Source of the DNA: Saccharomycopsis malanga
Lineage: Eukaryota; Ascomycota; Saccharomycetes; Ascoideales; Saccharomycopsidaceae
DNA: 64,000 nt
Direction: 5' to 3'
NCBI GenBank assembly: GCA_004014935.1
Contig: CP025322.1
Coordinates: forward strand, 2,418,001 to 2,482,000
The position numbers and the translations under genes are program-made. The stretch's first letter is position 1. Each line of letters opens with the position of its first letter. The notes beneath the pieces were generated by a model, which did not search any database, had not been told where the DNA came from, and saw nothing but the letters and a program-made list of their open reading frames with translations. Shown here piece by piece: positions 49,410 through 60,235 of the stretch.

Positions 49410-50360
49410 ACTACCCCATAATCATCTCAAAATTAAGAATTCTACTGTTGTTTTTTATTTTCGAACAAGTGTAGATGTACTTCAGGAGTTATGTATTACA
49501 TAGTAACTCTTTTAAACCTCTTTTTATGCACGATTTCTAACGTACGAACCTACATATTGTTTCCTACCTTCACCAAAAAAATGGTTGACTCTATGTTCTA
49601 ATCGTAACATCGCCTTTTCATTCCATATTATGTCAGTATCAAAGGTAAAATCACTCTGCTTTAAACGTAATCAGTCAGTATCACTATCTGTCCATTTTGC
49701 TTTTGGTGTTGATCCTTTCCTCCATAATTCCATCGTGTAATATAGCGTTTGTAGGATTAACCTGCTACTCGGTGTTTAAGCACTTCTGAGTGAATGTTCC
49801 CCACAATCAGTTCATATTTATTACTTGTCTTTTAAGCTTGTTGTTTTATTGTTCGCATTGTAGTTTAAAGGTATAAATCACCATATAGCCGGTCTTAGAA
49901 AGCAATAGCTGCTGGGTATAGAGACTTAACATCGAGGCATAACACATTATCATGAATTACATTTACAAGTATGCATCTTCCTCCTATTAAAGTAGCTCTA
50001 GTAATAGTGAAGTAGTAGTTTTTTTAAAATTCGGTAATTCTACAACTGGCTGTAAAAATAACTTAAATATCTTAAATTATAATTCCGCTAATGTTACGTT
50101 GATCGGGAAATCTTTATTTTGATTATTATAACAATTGTTGGTTTTCTAAACTTTATCCATACATCAGCTAATTCTATGAAATCTTTTGCGCAATATCTTT
50201 TACCCTCCACATCTTGTACACAGTTTATGAACTGCTCTCCATTTAAAATTATTTTTTCCTTTTCTATCCTAGAATCTAGTATAGTGTCTATGATTTACAT
50301 TTCTTAAATACTTTTGTAAATTTTCTGTAGATCATATTTCATGACACGAAATAATTTTAC
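49410..50360 (-). mobile_element. Relic of a protein-primed family-B DNA polymerase (linear-plasmid / virus-like element)
   Basis: Fossil. On the minus strand, around 49990-49880, an IGGRCILVN stretch is followed by LCLDVKSLYPAAIAF. That is the GGR(T/C) turn plus the D-x-x-S-L-Y-P polymerase motif A typical of protein-primed family-B polymerases of cytoplasmic linear plasmids, Polintons and related viruses. Further upstream on the same strand lies IEKEKIILNGEQFINC-like sequence, compatible with the end of the exonuclease domain. It is broken, with several breaks, and looks old. The sequence does not show whether the source was a pGKL-like plasmid or a Polinton. No capsid or integrase part of such an element is visible. 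Confidence 0.5.
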
Positions 50361-50364
50361 CTAC

Positions 50365-50626
50365 TGTTGAATAGGTAATTCAAAGAATGTCTGAGAAAAA
50401 CCTTGTACTGATTTAAGTGACTAATCTGAGATACTGATTTAAGTGATTAATCCGATCGATGAGTAAGAAGGTGTTTTCTAAAAAGTTGAATATTTAAATA
50501 CCGAGATTTGTCTCCCTATCTGTGTTTATGTTATATATTTAAAAACATATATATGATAGATATATATATATGGTGATATAGGAAATTGAATAAAATGTCA
50601 AGTGAAAGAATTATGAAATTACAACA
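50365..50626 (+). mobile_element. Copia solo LTR
   Basis: 262 bp, TGTTGAATAGGTAATTCAAA to AATTACAACA, well preserved. It separates the polymerase relic from the right part of LINE ORF1. No obvious target duplication (CCTAC left, CTCAA right). Confidence 0.85.
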
Positions 50627-51559
50627 CTCAATACCATCCAAGAAGTTGGTATGATGAGATCAATCAATACAATGGAAGTACAACAGCAGATGAACAAGGA
50701 ACATACTGCGCCTTAGTCATTTACAAACACGAACATGAAGCTAACTATAGAAGACTGTTTGCCCAAGGCCACTTCTTTTATACTAGAAGATATTACGAAA
50801 AACAACCTCAAGGCAGAAAAAGAGCAACCCCTGATGCTGACACTCGAGTACCCACCAGACAAAGCGAACCTAGAATTATTAGAACAATCTTACGTCCGTC
50901 ACGTTTGGACAATGAACCAATTGCAAAAAATGAAAACACCCCAACAGAACAAGGAAACCAAACTAACATGGAAAAATCTTCTGCTTTAGTCAAAGAAACT
51001 ACATTGACAACTAACCAGAAGACCAACCAGGCTGTCCAAAACGAAACCCAAGATGAAATTCAAGCTGAGACCCAAGAAGCCATTCAAGTCGAAAGACACG
51101 ATGACATCCAAGTCGAAAGCCATGGTGACAATCAAGTTGAAAGACCAGCGGAAAACGTTAAAGAGACCCCTGCAATGGAGGTTGCTGAACAACAAGAATC
51201 CAACGAAGAGTTGACAACCCAAGTCAACTCCTTGGAGGGCAACACCCCTGTGTTACTAACGAAGAATCAAACGTCAACTGGGCCGATGATGAACCGATTG
51301 ACGAAGAAATAGTTACCGAAACGACTCAGCAACAATGGGATGAAATTCGTCCAGCCACCAAAACAACGAAAAAAGCCGGAAAAAGTTCAAAAGGAAAAGA
51401 CTTAATAAAACATGCAAACGCAAGATTTGAAAGGGAACAATTTGCAAAGGCAAAACCGGGAGAACAGTCTACACGACGGCGAGTAACAAGATCCATGGGT
51501 TCACCACTTGTCCACACAATGGACAAGAAAAACACATTACATATTGATATGAGTCTATA
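50627..51559 (+). pseudogene. LINE ORF1, remainder
   Basis: Open from the solo LTR to about 51250 as WYDEINQYNGSTTADEQGTY, YRRLFAQGHFFYTRRYYEKQ, and a Gln/Glu-rich run of repeated IQVE/IQAE units. The frame then shifts by one, and the ORF ends as NWADDEPIDEE ... RVTRSMGSPLVH ... LHIDMSL with TAA at 51558-51560. No CCHC knuckle is visible. The protein would be the RNA-binding ORF1p of the LINE. It is broken by the copia insertion on the left and by the frameshift near 51250. Confidence 0.6.
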
Positions 51560-54440
51560 ATGTTATCCCTAAACATTATCTCTATCAACGTGCAAAAGAA
51601 AAACCATGTTCATGAAGTACTACTTGATGAATATGTAACCCAGCCAAACACGATCATTTTAGTTCAGGAGCCAGCGTCAGTTAGAGGAGTTGACGGTAAA
51701 AAGGAGCCACTAAATCACCCAATGTTCAAAAAATCGCGGCATGAAAATACGGACGAGAAAACAAGAGCTGTCATTTATATTAACAGAGGCATGTTGACAG
51801 CACGCCACAGCGTAGACTACATTGCTAACATGAACTCAAGAGATTTAGTATCCACCAAGATTAAGTATAAAAAGAAAAAAATTAACATAATAAATGCATA
51901 CGACGCTCCGATAGGCTCTGAACTACACAACAGAAGCATGACATTAGAAGTTATAACTCAGCAGATTAACAAAATATCGGGTCCTTGCATCATCGCAGGA
52001 GACTTGAACGCAGCCCATCCGGGCTTCACTAGTCGAGTTATAACAAATGATGAACATGCCAGAAAATACGAAAGAATAAATTTGTTGTTGGAAAACCATG
52101 ACTTTACCTCCATTGGAATCTACGATCAACCAACGCACCGTCAGGGCAATGTTCTTGATGTTGTGTTCGTTTCTAGAGACCTATTGGAAGTAGCCAAATT
52201 CAAAGAATTATATAAAGAAGTAGGATCCGACCATTTAGCAATAACAACAACAATACAAGAAAAAGGTCAAACGAAGCATAAATTTAACAGAGTCATTAAA
52301 CAGAGTAACAGCCAGCTTCACCAAACAAATAAGAAGAGCCATTAATGCAAACACACCAAAAATGAAATCAAAACAGTGGCACAAACGATGGACGACGAAA
52401 GACATTAGAAATTTAAAAAACAAACTCGGGCAAATAAGGCGCAATCCATCATTATATCCAACTTGGGGTCCCATGATGAAAAAACAGATTCAAAAGGCGA
52501 AAGCAGATAAATGGAACAGCTTTTTGAAATCAAGAAACCAAGTGAATGTATGGGCAACGTATAAATATACTAAAGCAAGAAGAAACCAAACCAGTCCCAT
52601 GGAGAAGTCGTTCCGAAAACAAGTCAAGTTGTTCGTGAACCACTTTTATCCTCAAAGGGCTAGGGCTAGGGCTAGGGCAAACCAAAGTACGACAGCAATA
52701 AGTTCTCCTACTAGTGATTTCCCAGAAATCTCCTTTGAGGAGATTTCAAAGGCAACAAAGTATTTGAACAAGAAAAAAGCGCCTGGTCCAGATAAAATTA
52801 CGAACGGAATGATTAAACGGTTATTACAGGTTGAATGGTTTAAGGAGCAATTGCTAGTCATTTTCAATGCGTGCTTGAAGTAGAGACGGTTCCCAGATCC
52901 ATGGAAACACTCATTGACAGTAGTTATCCCAAAACCAGGAAAACCGGATTATCAAGTACCAAAGGCCTACCGACCGATCAGCCTTATAAACACTATGGCA
53001 AATACTTTCGAAAAGGTCATTCAAAACCGACTTTTGCAAGTAACCTCTCTTCCTCCAAACCAGTTTGGAGCAAGACTGGGCTATTGTGCAACAGACGGTT
53101 TAGTGGCAGTAACGGAAGAAATCTATAGTAGCTATAAAGGCAGATTACGGCCAGCCAAGAAACGTAAAGGCCCAAACTGTCAACATTCCGGAGCACTACT
53201 TATAGACATTGAGAACGCCTTTGGAAATGTGAACAGAGACTTATTAAGAAACAAGCTCCCCACTTCTGCCACTATTGTTTATGTTGTATCTGGCAGACTT
53301 GTATGAGGCACTAGAAGAGAGAATGTCAAAGTTAAGGCTTTTACCTTTGTGGACGACGAACACACGACTAAGACCCATCAGGACGGAGAATATCTACGTT
53401 AAAGCTCCCAAATGTTGGAACTAAGCAAGAAGACAAAACAGTCAAGTTATTAGGTGTTACACTCGATACTGGCTTGAAATTTAATGAACATGTAAACAAC
53501 GTCGTCAAGAAACTAAACAAGGTCACAACCAGAATGCACCAACTAAGCAAAGTGACAAAAGGGCAGTCTGGAGTAGCAACAAGAGTATTGTTACAATCTT
53601 GTTTGAAGCCGATCATCAACTATGGAATGGAAGTGTATGGCGCAAATATTGCAATGACAAGGGCCAAACAAATCCAAGTAGCAGAGAACAGAGCTTTAAG
53701 ACTAACGCTTGTAGCCGTCAAAAGAACCAATACTGACATACGCAACATTGAGTCAGGAATCCCATCAAGCAATATATCCAGGGACAAATGCATATTGGAA
53801 AAAACATTACGGCTTGTGCTTAATACACATGACGATAATCCGGTACGCAAATGTTTGGAGAATGCCGCAAGGATGCCGATAGAGTCATGATTAAAGGTCA
53901 AAGAGCTTTTTCAAACTTTGGAAGTCCCAGGCGCTGTACCAGCTACGGTCAAAAGGATGCAACAAAAGTTGGAACAGCACGCTGACAGATTGATTAAAGA
54001 AAAAAGAAGCGAAGAAGAACAAAACAAGCCCATAAGACACCATCAAAGGATATCATGTTTAAGACAAGTTATCCATGAGAAGATGATTTAACAATGGCAA
54101 GAAAAAGTAAATCAATCCAAAAGCGAGTATCCCGAAGAATACAGGCTGTACAACCCTGACCCACAAGTAACGACGCTCATCAAGAAACTTCCTCTCTGGA
54201 CTTTCCTTAAATCTTCAAAACCCGTATTAAGCTCCGTGACTCAAATTGTCAGTGGAGTAAGCATGGTGCTGCGAAGGTTTAAGGAAATGGTGGGTTCTGA
54301 CACATTAGAGTGTCAGGACTGTGGCGATCAAGACCCAAAGCATGATCATCTACTTACATGCGGAAAATGGACAAATGAGCAAGAAGAACATAACATAAGG
54401 TCAGACATGGTTCTGAACTTGATTAATGACAAAACGGTAG
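51560..54440 (+). pseudogene. LINE ORF2: endonuclease, reverse transcriptase, C-terminal zinc motif
   Basis: The ATG overlaps the ORF1 stop by one base (TAATG). The first 261 codons are an AP-type endonuclease (LNIISINVQKK, LVQEP, GDLNAAHPG, DVVFVSRD, GSDHLAITT). A frame change near 52345 leads into the RT: KKAPGPDKITNGMIKRLL, a stop at 52881, TVVIPKPGKPDYQ, KAYRPISLINTMANTFEKVI, QFGARLGYCATDGL and motif A LLIDIENAF. The YADD box is missing: sequence jumps from about 53306 to KLLGVTLDTGLKFNEH and the thumb (LKPIINYGMEVYGAN). The C-terminus has CQDCGDQDPKHDHLLTC. A further shift near 54440 parts it from the intact ending seen in the fragment at 26473-26678. No clear RNase H. Clade most likely Tad1/I-like. 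Not functional. Confidence 0.8.
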
Positions 54441-54660
54441 GGTAGCTGAAGCTTTGCTCTCCTACTTGGAAAAGGTCACTAGATACTCAACACAAGTAGT
54501 ATCATCGGGACCAAGATAACAAACTGAGGTCTGCCCCTAGCCCGCCCCTATAACCTTTTTTATTTTTTATCATTACTTTTTATTGATTTTTATATATTTT
54601 TATTTTTATTTTTATTTTTAATATTGTCTTTACTTTTATTTTATTTTTTGTTGTTCTTGA
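54441..54660 (+). mobile_element. LINE 3' UTR and T-rich end
   Basis: GAGGTCTGCCCCTAGCCCGCC is followed by TTTTTTATTTTTTATCATTAC and T/A-rich sequence. The match to the inverted fragment at 26473 ends around TATCATTACTTTT, so the LINE 3' end lies near 54585. Up to 54660 is T-rich filler. Confidence 0.6.
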
Positions 54661-54661
54661 T

Positions 54662-54930
54662 TTTAGCTATGAACGAATTTTACTCGCTGCTTTTACTATA
54701 CTGAACGTGGTTTCCACAGGCAAGTGCAACTGTCTGAAATACGACCTAGACGAAAGTCTAGTGCTTACTTTCCAACCCATTGGGTGTTCAGAAAAGCCAG
54801 CGAGAACTTTACAATGACTGGGACACTTGAATTTTTTCCCACTGGGTTTTACCAAGTCCTCTTAGACATAGCGCGTATATACGAAACTGATATGTACTGG
54901 GCTTGAAATATAAGATTATTATTATTAGTT
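54662..54930 (+). repeat. SINE-B, 5'-truncated plus-strand copy
   Basis: Starts at TTTTACTCGCTGCTTTTACT and runs through GGCAAGTGCAACTGTCTG, CTAGACGAAAGTCTAG, CAACCCATTGGGTGTTCAG, TTTTACCAAGTCCTCTTAG, GCGCGTATATACGAAACTG and GGGCTTGAAATATAAG to ATTATTATTA. The tRNA head is missing. Confidence 0.85.
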
Positions 54931-55208
54931 AATTCGAGATATTAATTTAAGTAATTAATTCGAGATATTAATTTAAGTGATTATCCTAGATAATAATTTA
55001 AGTGATTAATCCGAGATACAAATTTAAGAGATTAATCCGAGCGATGACTAAGAAGGTGTTTTCTAAAAAGTTGAATATTTAAATATCGAGATTTGTCTCC
55101 CTATCTATGTTTATGTTATATATTTTTTATAGATATGATACAGATATATATATGGTGATATAGGAAATTGAATAAAATGTCAAGTGAAAGGATTATGAAA
55201 TTACAACA
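54929..55208 (+). mobile_element. Copia solo LTR
   Basis: TTAATTCGAGATATTAATTT through GAAGGTGTTTTCTAAAAAG and TCTCCCTATCTATGTTTATG to ATTACAACA. The first bases of the LTR are not matched. It contains one or two extra copies of the ATTTAAGTGATTAATCCGAG unit that varies among LTRs. Confidence 0.8.
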
Positions 55209-55365
55209 CACCATTTAGTACAGGCAAAAGACGGTGGGCAGCTAACAATGACAGAGACATTATTCGGGTTTCCCCACTGGGTTTTACCAGGTCCCCTAGA
55301 CATCGCACTTATATACGGAACTGAGATGTACTGGGCTCGAAATATATGATTACTATTATAAATGT
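55209..55365 (+). repeat. SINE-B 3' part
   Basis: AAAGACGGTGGGCAGCTAAC, CCCCACTGGGTTTTACCAGG, TATATACGGAACTGAGATGT and ACTGGGCTCGAAATATATG. Directly follows the solo LTR, so the LTR element inserted into, or beside, this SINE. Confidence 0.75.
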
Positions 55366-55744
55366 ATCGAATTAATAAAGTTTGAAAAGATCTTGTAGAA
55401 TGAAGAAACAAAGAAGAAAAGTAGAGAAAAACAAAAAAAAAAGAAATAAAAAAAGTAAGAATAAGTGAGATTTAAAGACGGATCAAGTGTCAAGAATTAA
55501 AATGATTTCAAAATGTAAGCATTTGGAATTTTCTTGAACTTTTTTTAAATTATCTTATTCTACAGCCTTATATGGAGACTGAACAGAAACTGTCTAAATG
55601 TAGTAGGTGGAGTGAATGTGTTACATTTTAGCTAATACCGCATATTTACACTTTGCAATTTCCGAACCAACTGCGTTGAAAACCTGGAAACCTATTTGCT
55701 GGTGCCTGCTGAAAAAAATAATTCAAATAAAATCGAAAAAATTG

Positions 55745-55860
55745 CTGAAAGCCGCTCGGTGGCCAGTGCTCCCGGAGAAAAGAAAAAGGACCTAGAAGGA
55801 ACACCGATTCGGTTTCCCAGAACACTTTACTCGCTCTTTACGACGAGCCTATAGCGTTCC
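55745..55860 (+). repeat. SINE-B head fragment
   Basis: GCTCGGTGGCCAGTGCTCCC (A-box region), GGAGAAAAGAAAAAGGACCT, ACACCGATTCGGTTTCCC (B-box region), ACTTTACTCGCTC. Head plus the start of the body. Confidence 0.65.
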
Positions 55861-56007
55861 ATGACTAACCGAGGGTGTGTGGTTGACTTGTGTGTAGGGG
55901 ATGGACGGAAATGGCTGAGCCTCAGCCTGGCTGTGTGAGGGCGCGATACCGGGCGTGTGTCGTTAGTAGTAAACATCTATCTGCTTCTAGTCCTGTGATC
56001 TGATTGA

Positions 56008-56130
56008 TGTTGTAATTTCGTAATCCTTTCACTTGACTTTCTATTTAATTTCCTATATCACCATATATATATATCTATCTCATTTCTATATAATTTAAAC
56101 TATATAACATAAACACAGATAGGGAGACAA
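56008..56130 (-). mobile_element. Copia LTR, partial, inverted
   Basis: TGTTGTAATTTCGTAATCC to ACACAGATAGGGAGACAA, the 3' portion of the LTR on the minus strand. Confidence 0.75.
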
Positions 56131-56139
56131 TTGACTAGA

Positions 56140-56399
56140 TGTTGTAATTTCATAATTCTTTCACTTGAAATTTTAGTTAATTTCCTATATCACCATATAT
56201 ATATCTATCATATATATGATTTAAAATATATAATATAAATACAGATAGGGAGACAAATCTCGGTATTTAAATATTCAACTTTTTAGAAAACACCTTCTTA
56301 GTCATCGCTCGGATTAATCACTTCAATGAGTACCTCGGATTAATCACTTAAATCAGTCCGATACTTTTCTCAGACATTCTTTGAATTACCTATTGAACA
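56140..56399 (-). mobile_element. Copia LTR, inverted
   Basis: TGTTGTAATTTCATAATTC to GAATTACCTATTGAACA, about 260 bp, well preserved. Two inverted LTR ends thus stand 10 bp apart. Confidence 0.85.
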
Positions 56400-56879
56400 A
56401 TAGCATTCCGTTAAAATCAAAATTGCTTTGTTTGTCTTGTGGAAAAGGAGGAATACTATTAATGCCAACTTGTTATCTTTAATCTTTCTGGTTTGATTTG
56501 GCTGCTTACCTATACCATCAGCACTATCAACTCCAGTCTGACGAATTTTCGAGTCTTTCATTCACAGAATAATTTCTGAAGTCGGTAAGAGAATCATTCA
56601 CGTCGGCAATATTTCTCTTTATACCTTCATTAAAATTGATTACGTCAATATCTTCCGACTCTTCGTCCTCTGATTCAAAAAGCTTAGGTGAGTCACTCTG
56701 TCATGGTCAGGGTTTCCAATTTCAATCTCTAGGTCTGTTCTTCACGGCCGTCTACAAACACCTTTAGCAAAAGTCGGGTTTTTTGGTACACAGAGTAGTA
56801 CACATTTTGCTTACAAGATCTGAAAGAAGTAGGGAACAAATGACTTGATCTTTCACGTTTTGGTGCGTTTCGGAGAATG

Positions 56880-57465
56880 AATAAATAAATTCAATTGTGT
56901 GAAGCCATCCAAAACATTTTACTTGTGAAAGTTTGTAAATAGTGTGCGTTGGGGAAAAACCGTTGGAAGGAAGCCAAAAACCATGGATGGTCAATAGCAG
57001 TTGAACCACTATGACTGCTTCATATTGATATTTTTGGCCCATTTGACTATGTATCAGCAGATGGCTCTGCTTAGTTTATAACTATTGTGGATGCTTACAC
57101 TAGGGTTGTTAACGTAGATTTTGCCGATGCTATTATTGACTTAATGAAACATACTGCAACTTTTGAAAAAGAGAGGTGACTCTGGCCGACAGAATACACC
57201 GTACAATTAAAAGAAAAGTCAAGAACTTTGATGTTGCATACACAAGCTCCAGTTCTAAAGCAGTCAATACAGCTGCTGATTTGATTATAAGTAGTCTTTC
57301 GAAAGTAATTGATATTGATATTCCATTCACCAGATGGTATGGACTACCGCGCTTACTACGGATGTGTTGGATATTTTACTATTCCCACATTAAGAAAAGG
57401 AAAGATGCGTTCAACATCAAAGAAATGCGCTATAATGGGATATGATAGAAATCGTTGTAAAAGTA
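56880..57465 (+). mobile_element. Copia integrase relic, old
   Basis: Diverged match to the integrase region of the young copies (FTRWYG, HIDIFGPF and TIVDAYTR-like stretches). Broken in several places. The stretch 56400-56880 to its left shows no clear match. Confidence 0.65.
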
Positions 57466-57504
57466 GACTGTAAATAACAAGAAAACGTAAAGTGGATTGA
57501 ATTT

Positions 57505-57672
57505 ATAAAGATTGCGAAGTTTGTAAAGATCTTATGGAAAGAGAAAGAAAAAATGAAACAACAAAAGTGAGGATAAATTAAAGGATAATTACGAAGAATA
57601 AGGATCGGCAATTAAATGAGATGGAAAGATGGATAACGTAATAAGAAAAAACATGAATGTTTGAATTTTAAC
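57505..57672 (-). mobile_element. LTR of a second copia lineage, inverted
   Basis: On the minus strand it begins TGTTAAAATTCAAACATTC and includes GATCCTTATTCTTCG and CTTTACAAACTTCGC. It is the reverse complement of 59670-59840 with moderate divergence and is unrelated to the TGTTGAATAGG LTRs. Confidence 0.65.
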
Positions 57673-57734
57673 ACACCCTCCCAAATATGTACGTGATAAA
57701 GTAACTCGACATGAGGAAGAATTAATTAAAAAGA

Positions 57735-57905
57735 TGAGAGCACAATGTGCTAAACGTTCTGCGAGTAGTGGCTTTAGTAAAGATGTCTGCTATGTTCACT
57801 TTAGTATTCACGAATACAGTTTTATCATCTTTTGTTCAAGTAAAGTTTTAATAAAGTAGTGATATATCTCACAGTATTGTGTCTAGTTTTCACAAAAAAA
57901 ATTAA
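57735..57905 (-). mobile_element. Copia RNase H-end relic (second lineage)
   Basis: On the minus strand, a KTRHNTVRY-like stretch and NIADIFTKATT match the conserved end of copia RNase H. It is followed leftwards by its 3' LTR. Broken, old. Confidence 0.6.
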
Positions 57906-59180
57906 TTTGTTTTTAACAAATAAGAAATTTTCATGATGCTTGATTTTGAAGAATCAATATTACTGTCTGTGCTTACAAAGTGAGGCTTGATGGATTCTCA
58001 AAGTTGAATGTCAAATTAATCACCCAATGTTCCCGTTATCAAAGTCGTTTCTTCAAAACTAATTGAGAGTGATTATCAAAGACGTGTCTGCTATGAATCT
58101 AAAACAATTATCAAATGCTTATTCTTTCGCCGAAGATTTCGATTGGTATACACCCGAACTCAATGATGTCATTTCTCAAGTCATTCACAAAATAGTTGAT
58201 CAATCCCTCTTTTGAAGAATTATCAGCGTTACACTGAAGTGTTAGACTTGTTGAATACAATCAATAGGAAATACAAAAACCACTGACACATTCTACATTA
58301 TCTCACTTTGTAGTACTACCGGTTTTAGTTTGCTTGGTAATAAGTGCCTGTTGCTCTTAGTGGGAATGACCTATTCTCCACAGTGGATTACTCAACACTT
58401 GTTTTGCTGAAGCTATGCAAAGTTCCCATGAACTAGCTTAACTCCTTGAATTATAGTTGAGATCAGGCCTACTGGTCATCCAAACTTGTTGGCCTCGTTG
58501 AAGTTCTAATTTATGTTGAGCTTTTTAATATAACAACAACGATCAAATTGTTATTGACGCTGCAACTGATATGTGTGAGCAAGCAGAGGACAACACACTT
58601 TTTTGAAGAAATATACCTTTTTGATGATGTCCTGACAAGTGTTGTATTTTACAATATGGTTGTGGTATTGATGTTTCAGGAGTCATTGTTCAAGGGATTA
58701 GAAGCACTATTAAATGCATGGTTGAAGGGGCCGTAAACATTGGAACCTTGAAAGTTGAAGACACCACGTTGAGGAAGCTCCAACAAACCTACTCAGTTGT
58801 CACAAATTCATTTCAAAGGTGCCTTTTCTTACGGTTCCACAAAACAAACAAGAATTGTTTTTAGTCTTGAAGATAGTACTTATCAAAGCTTGAGAAGTTC
58901 CGCATTCAAGTTTCTTCGAAATGTGTCGATTCTTTCAAAACCTCTTGGAGAGTTTTCAGTTATTTATTCTGCTGGTGGTTCTACCAGATCTGGCTGTGTG
59001 TCGGTTGCTACTCCTCTCCCTGGGTTACCTGTTAATGACGTTTCAATTGAAGGTTGAGACAGCAATGTTCGACAACATATTGAATGTGAGGAAAGTCCTG
59101 ATGTTAAAATCGTCCCATAATCTGATGACTATATGGTGGAACAATGTAATGTGCACAATAGCAGCAAGGCTCGATTTTGC
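57906..59180. other. Undetermined sequence between two outward-facing copia ends
   Basis: Coding-like in places on the plus strand (for example QSLRSSAFKFLRNVSILSK near 58890-58940 and PLPGLPVNDVSIEG), but no family is recognised. Presumably internal parts of the same old copia lineage. Confidence 0.35.
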
Positions 59181-59665
59181 TTTGAGTGATGATCCAATTT
59201 CGCTCAATCATTGGCACTTTACTGTAAGCTGGAAAGTGTATTAGAAGTGACATTTCATTTCCAATCAGACTTTTCAGTCAGTTTGATGTCAGACGAAGAC
59301 GTACGCACTTCAAAGCTGCTTATGGACTATTCCATTATCTTATGGAAACTAAAGATCAAGGTCTTGTTTTTGGTCCTCAAGGTGTCAATGTTAATATTAA
59401 AGACGATTCTAAACCTGAATGTCTAGTTTCTGATTATTCTGCTGAACAAGATTACAGGATTACTCTGTTTAGGAATTTGGATTATGCTACATCTAAAATG
59501 GACCCTTGGTAATGGTTAATAATCAAATTAGTGTCTTGGTCAAGCACTAACCAGAATTTTCTTGCCTCCAGTAATGCAGAAACTGGATATTAAGCGATGC
59601 TGCTAGAACATGCATCAACATTATGGACTTGATTCATCAAAATGGCTTCTAAGGTTCATGTTTAG
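59180..59665 (+). mobile_element. Copia RT/RNase H relic (second lineage)
   Basis: HFKAAYGLFHYLMETKDQGL and ASSNAETGY-like sequence match the copia region between RT and RNase H end. Its 3' LTR follows directly. Broken, old. Confidence 0.6.
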
Positions 59666-59669
59666 GAGG

Positions 59670-59845
59670 GCGCGTTAAAATTTAAACCTTCATTTTTTTG
59701 CTTATTGCTTTATCCATCTTTCCATCTCACGTAATTGCCGATCCTTCTTCTTCTGAATTATCCTTCAATTTATCCTTACTTTTGTTGTTTCATTTTTTCA
59801 TTTTCTTTCTATAAGATCTTTACAAACTTTACAATATTTATTAGT
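59670..59845 (+). mobile_element. LTR of the second copia lineage
   Basis: Begins GTTAAAATTTAAACCTTCA and includes CTTTCCATCTCACGTAATTG, GATCCTTCTTCTTCTG, ATAAGATCTTTACAAACTT. It mirrors the inverted LTR at 57505-57672. Confidence 0.65.
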
Positions 59846-59889
59846 TGAATATACAATACTTTCTTTTGATTTGCACAACTACCTTTTAC

Positions 59890-60235
59890 ATCTTTGAATA
59901 CTGATATCTTGATCGTACATTCTTGTTAATCAAAGGTAAGACAATAACATATGCCGCATTGTCTAGTTTTTCAACAATTTCAAAAGGACCACAACATACA
60001 TCAGCAATTTTCTTGACTGTGGACAAATTTGTGTACGCTTCCATATTTGCCAACACCCAGTCGCTCTAGAAAAATTCCGCACCAGCACTTTTTTTCTCCA
60101 GGCCAAACAAATAAGGCTTGGAAAGGAGACATTCCAATGAATCTTTGCCACTGTGTTGTACGTATTCATTGCAGCCCCAAGATAAATCGCCCAAGCAATT
60201 GCCGCGTTATATTGATGCTAGCACTACTCCCTTGT
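59890..60235 (-). mobile_element. Ty3/gypsy integrase C-terminal relic
   Basis: On the minus strand, KKIADVCCGPFEIVEKLDN and AAYVIVLPL fit the GPF/Y module at the end of Ty3/gypsy integrases. A piece resembling the preceding target-region helix lies to the right. Broken, old; no LTR assigned. Confidence 0.55.

Noticed and set aside
54560-54930. LINE and SINE-B sharing the same 3' end, as in many LINE/SINE pairs
   Set aside because: The LINE ends near TATCATTACTTTT, while SINE-B ends GGGCTTGAAATATAAG plus ATT. The SINE at 54662 is simply a downstream neighbour, so a partner LINE is not identified here.
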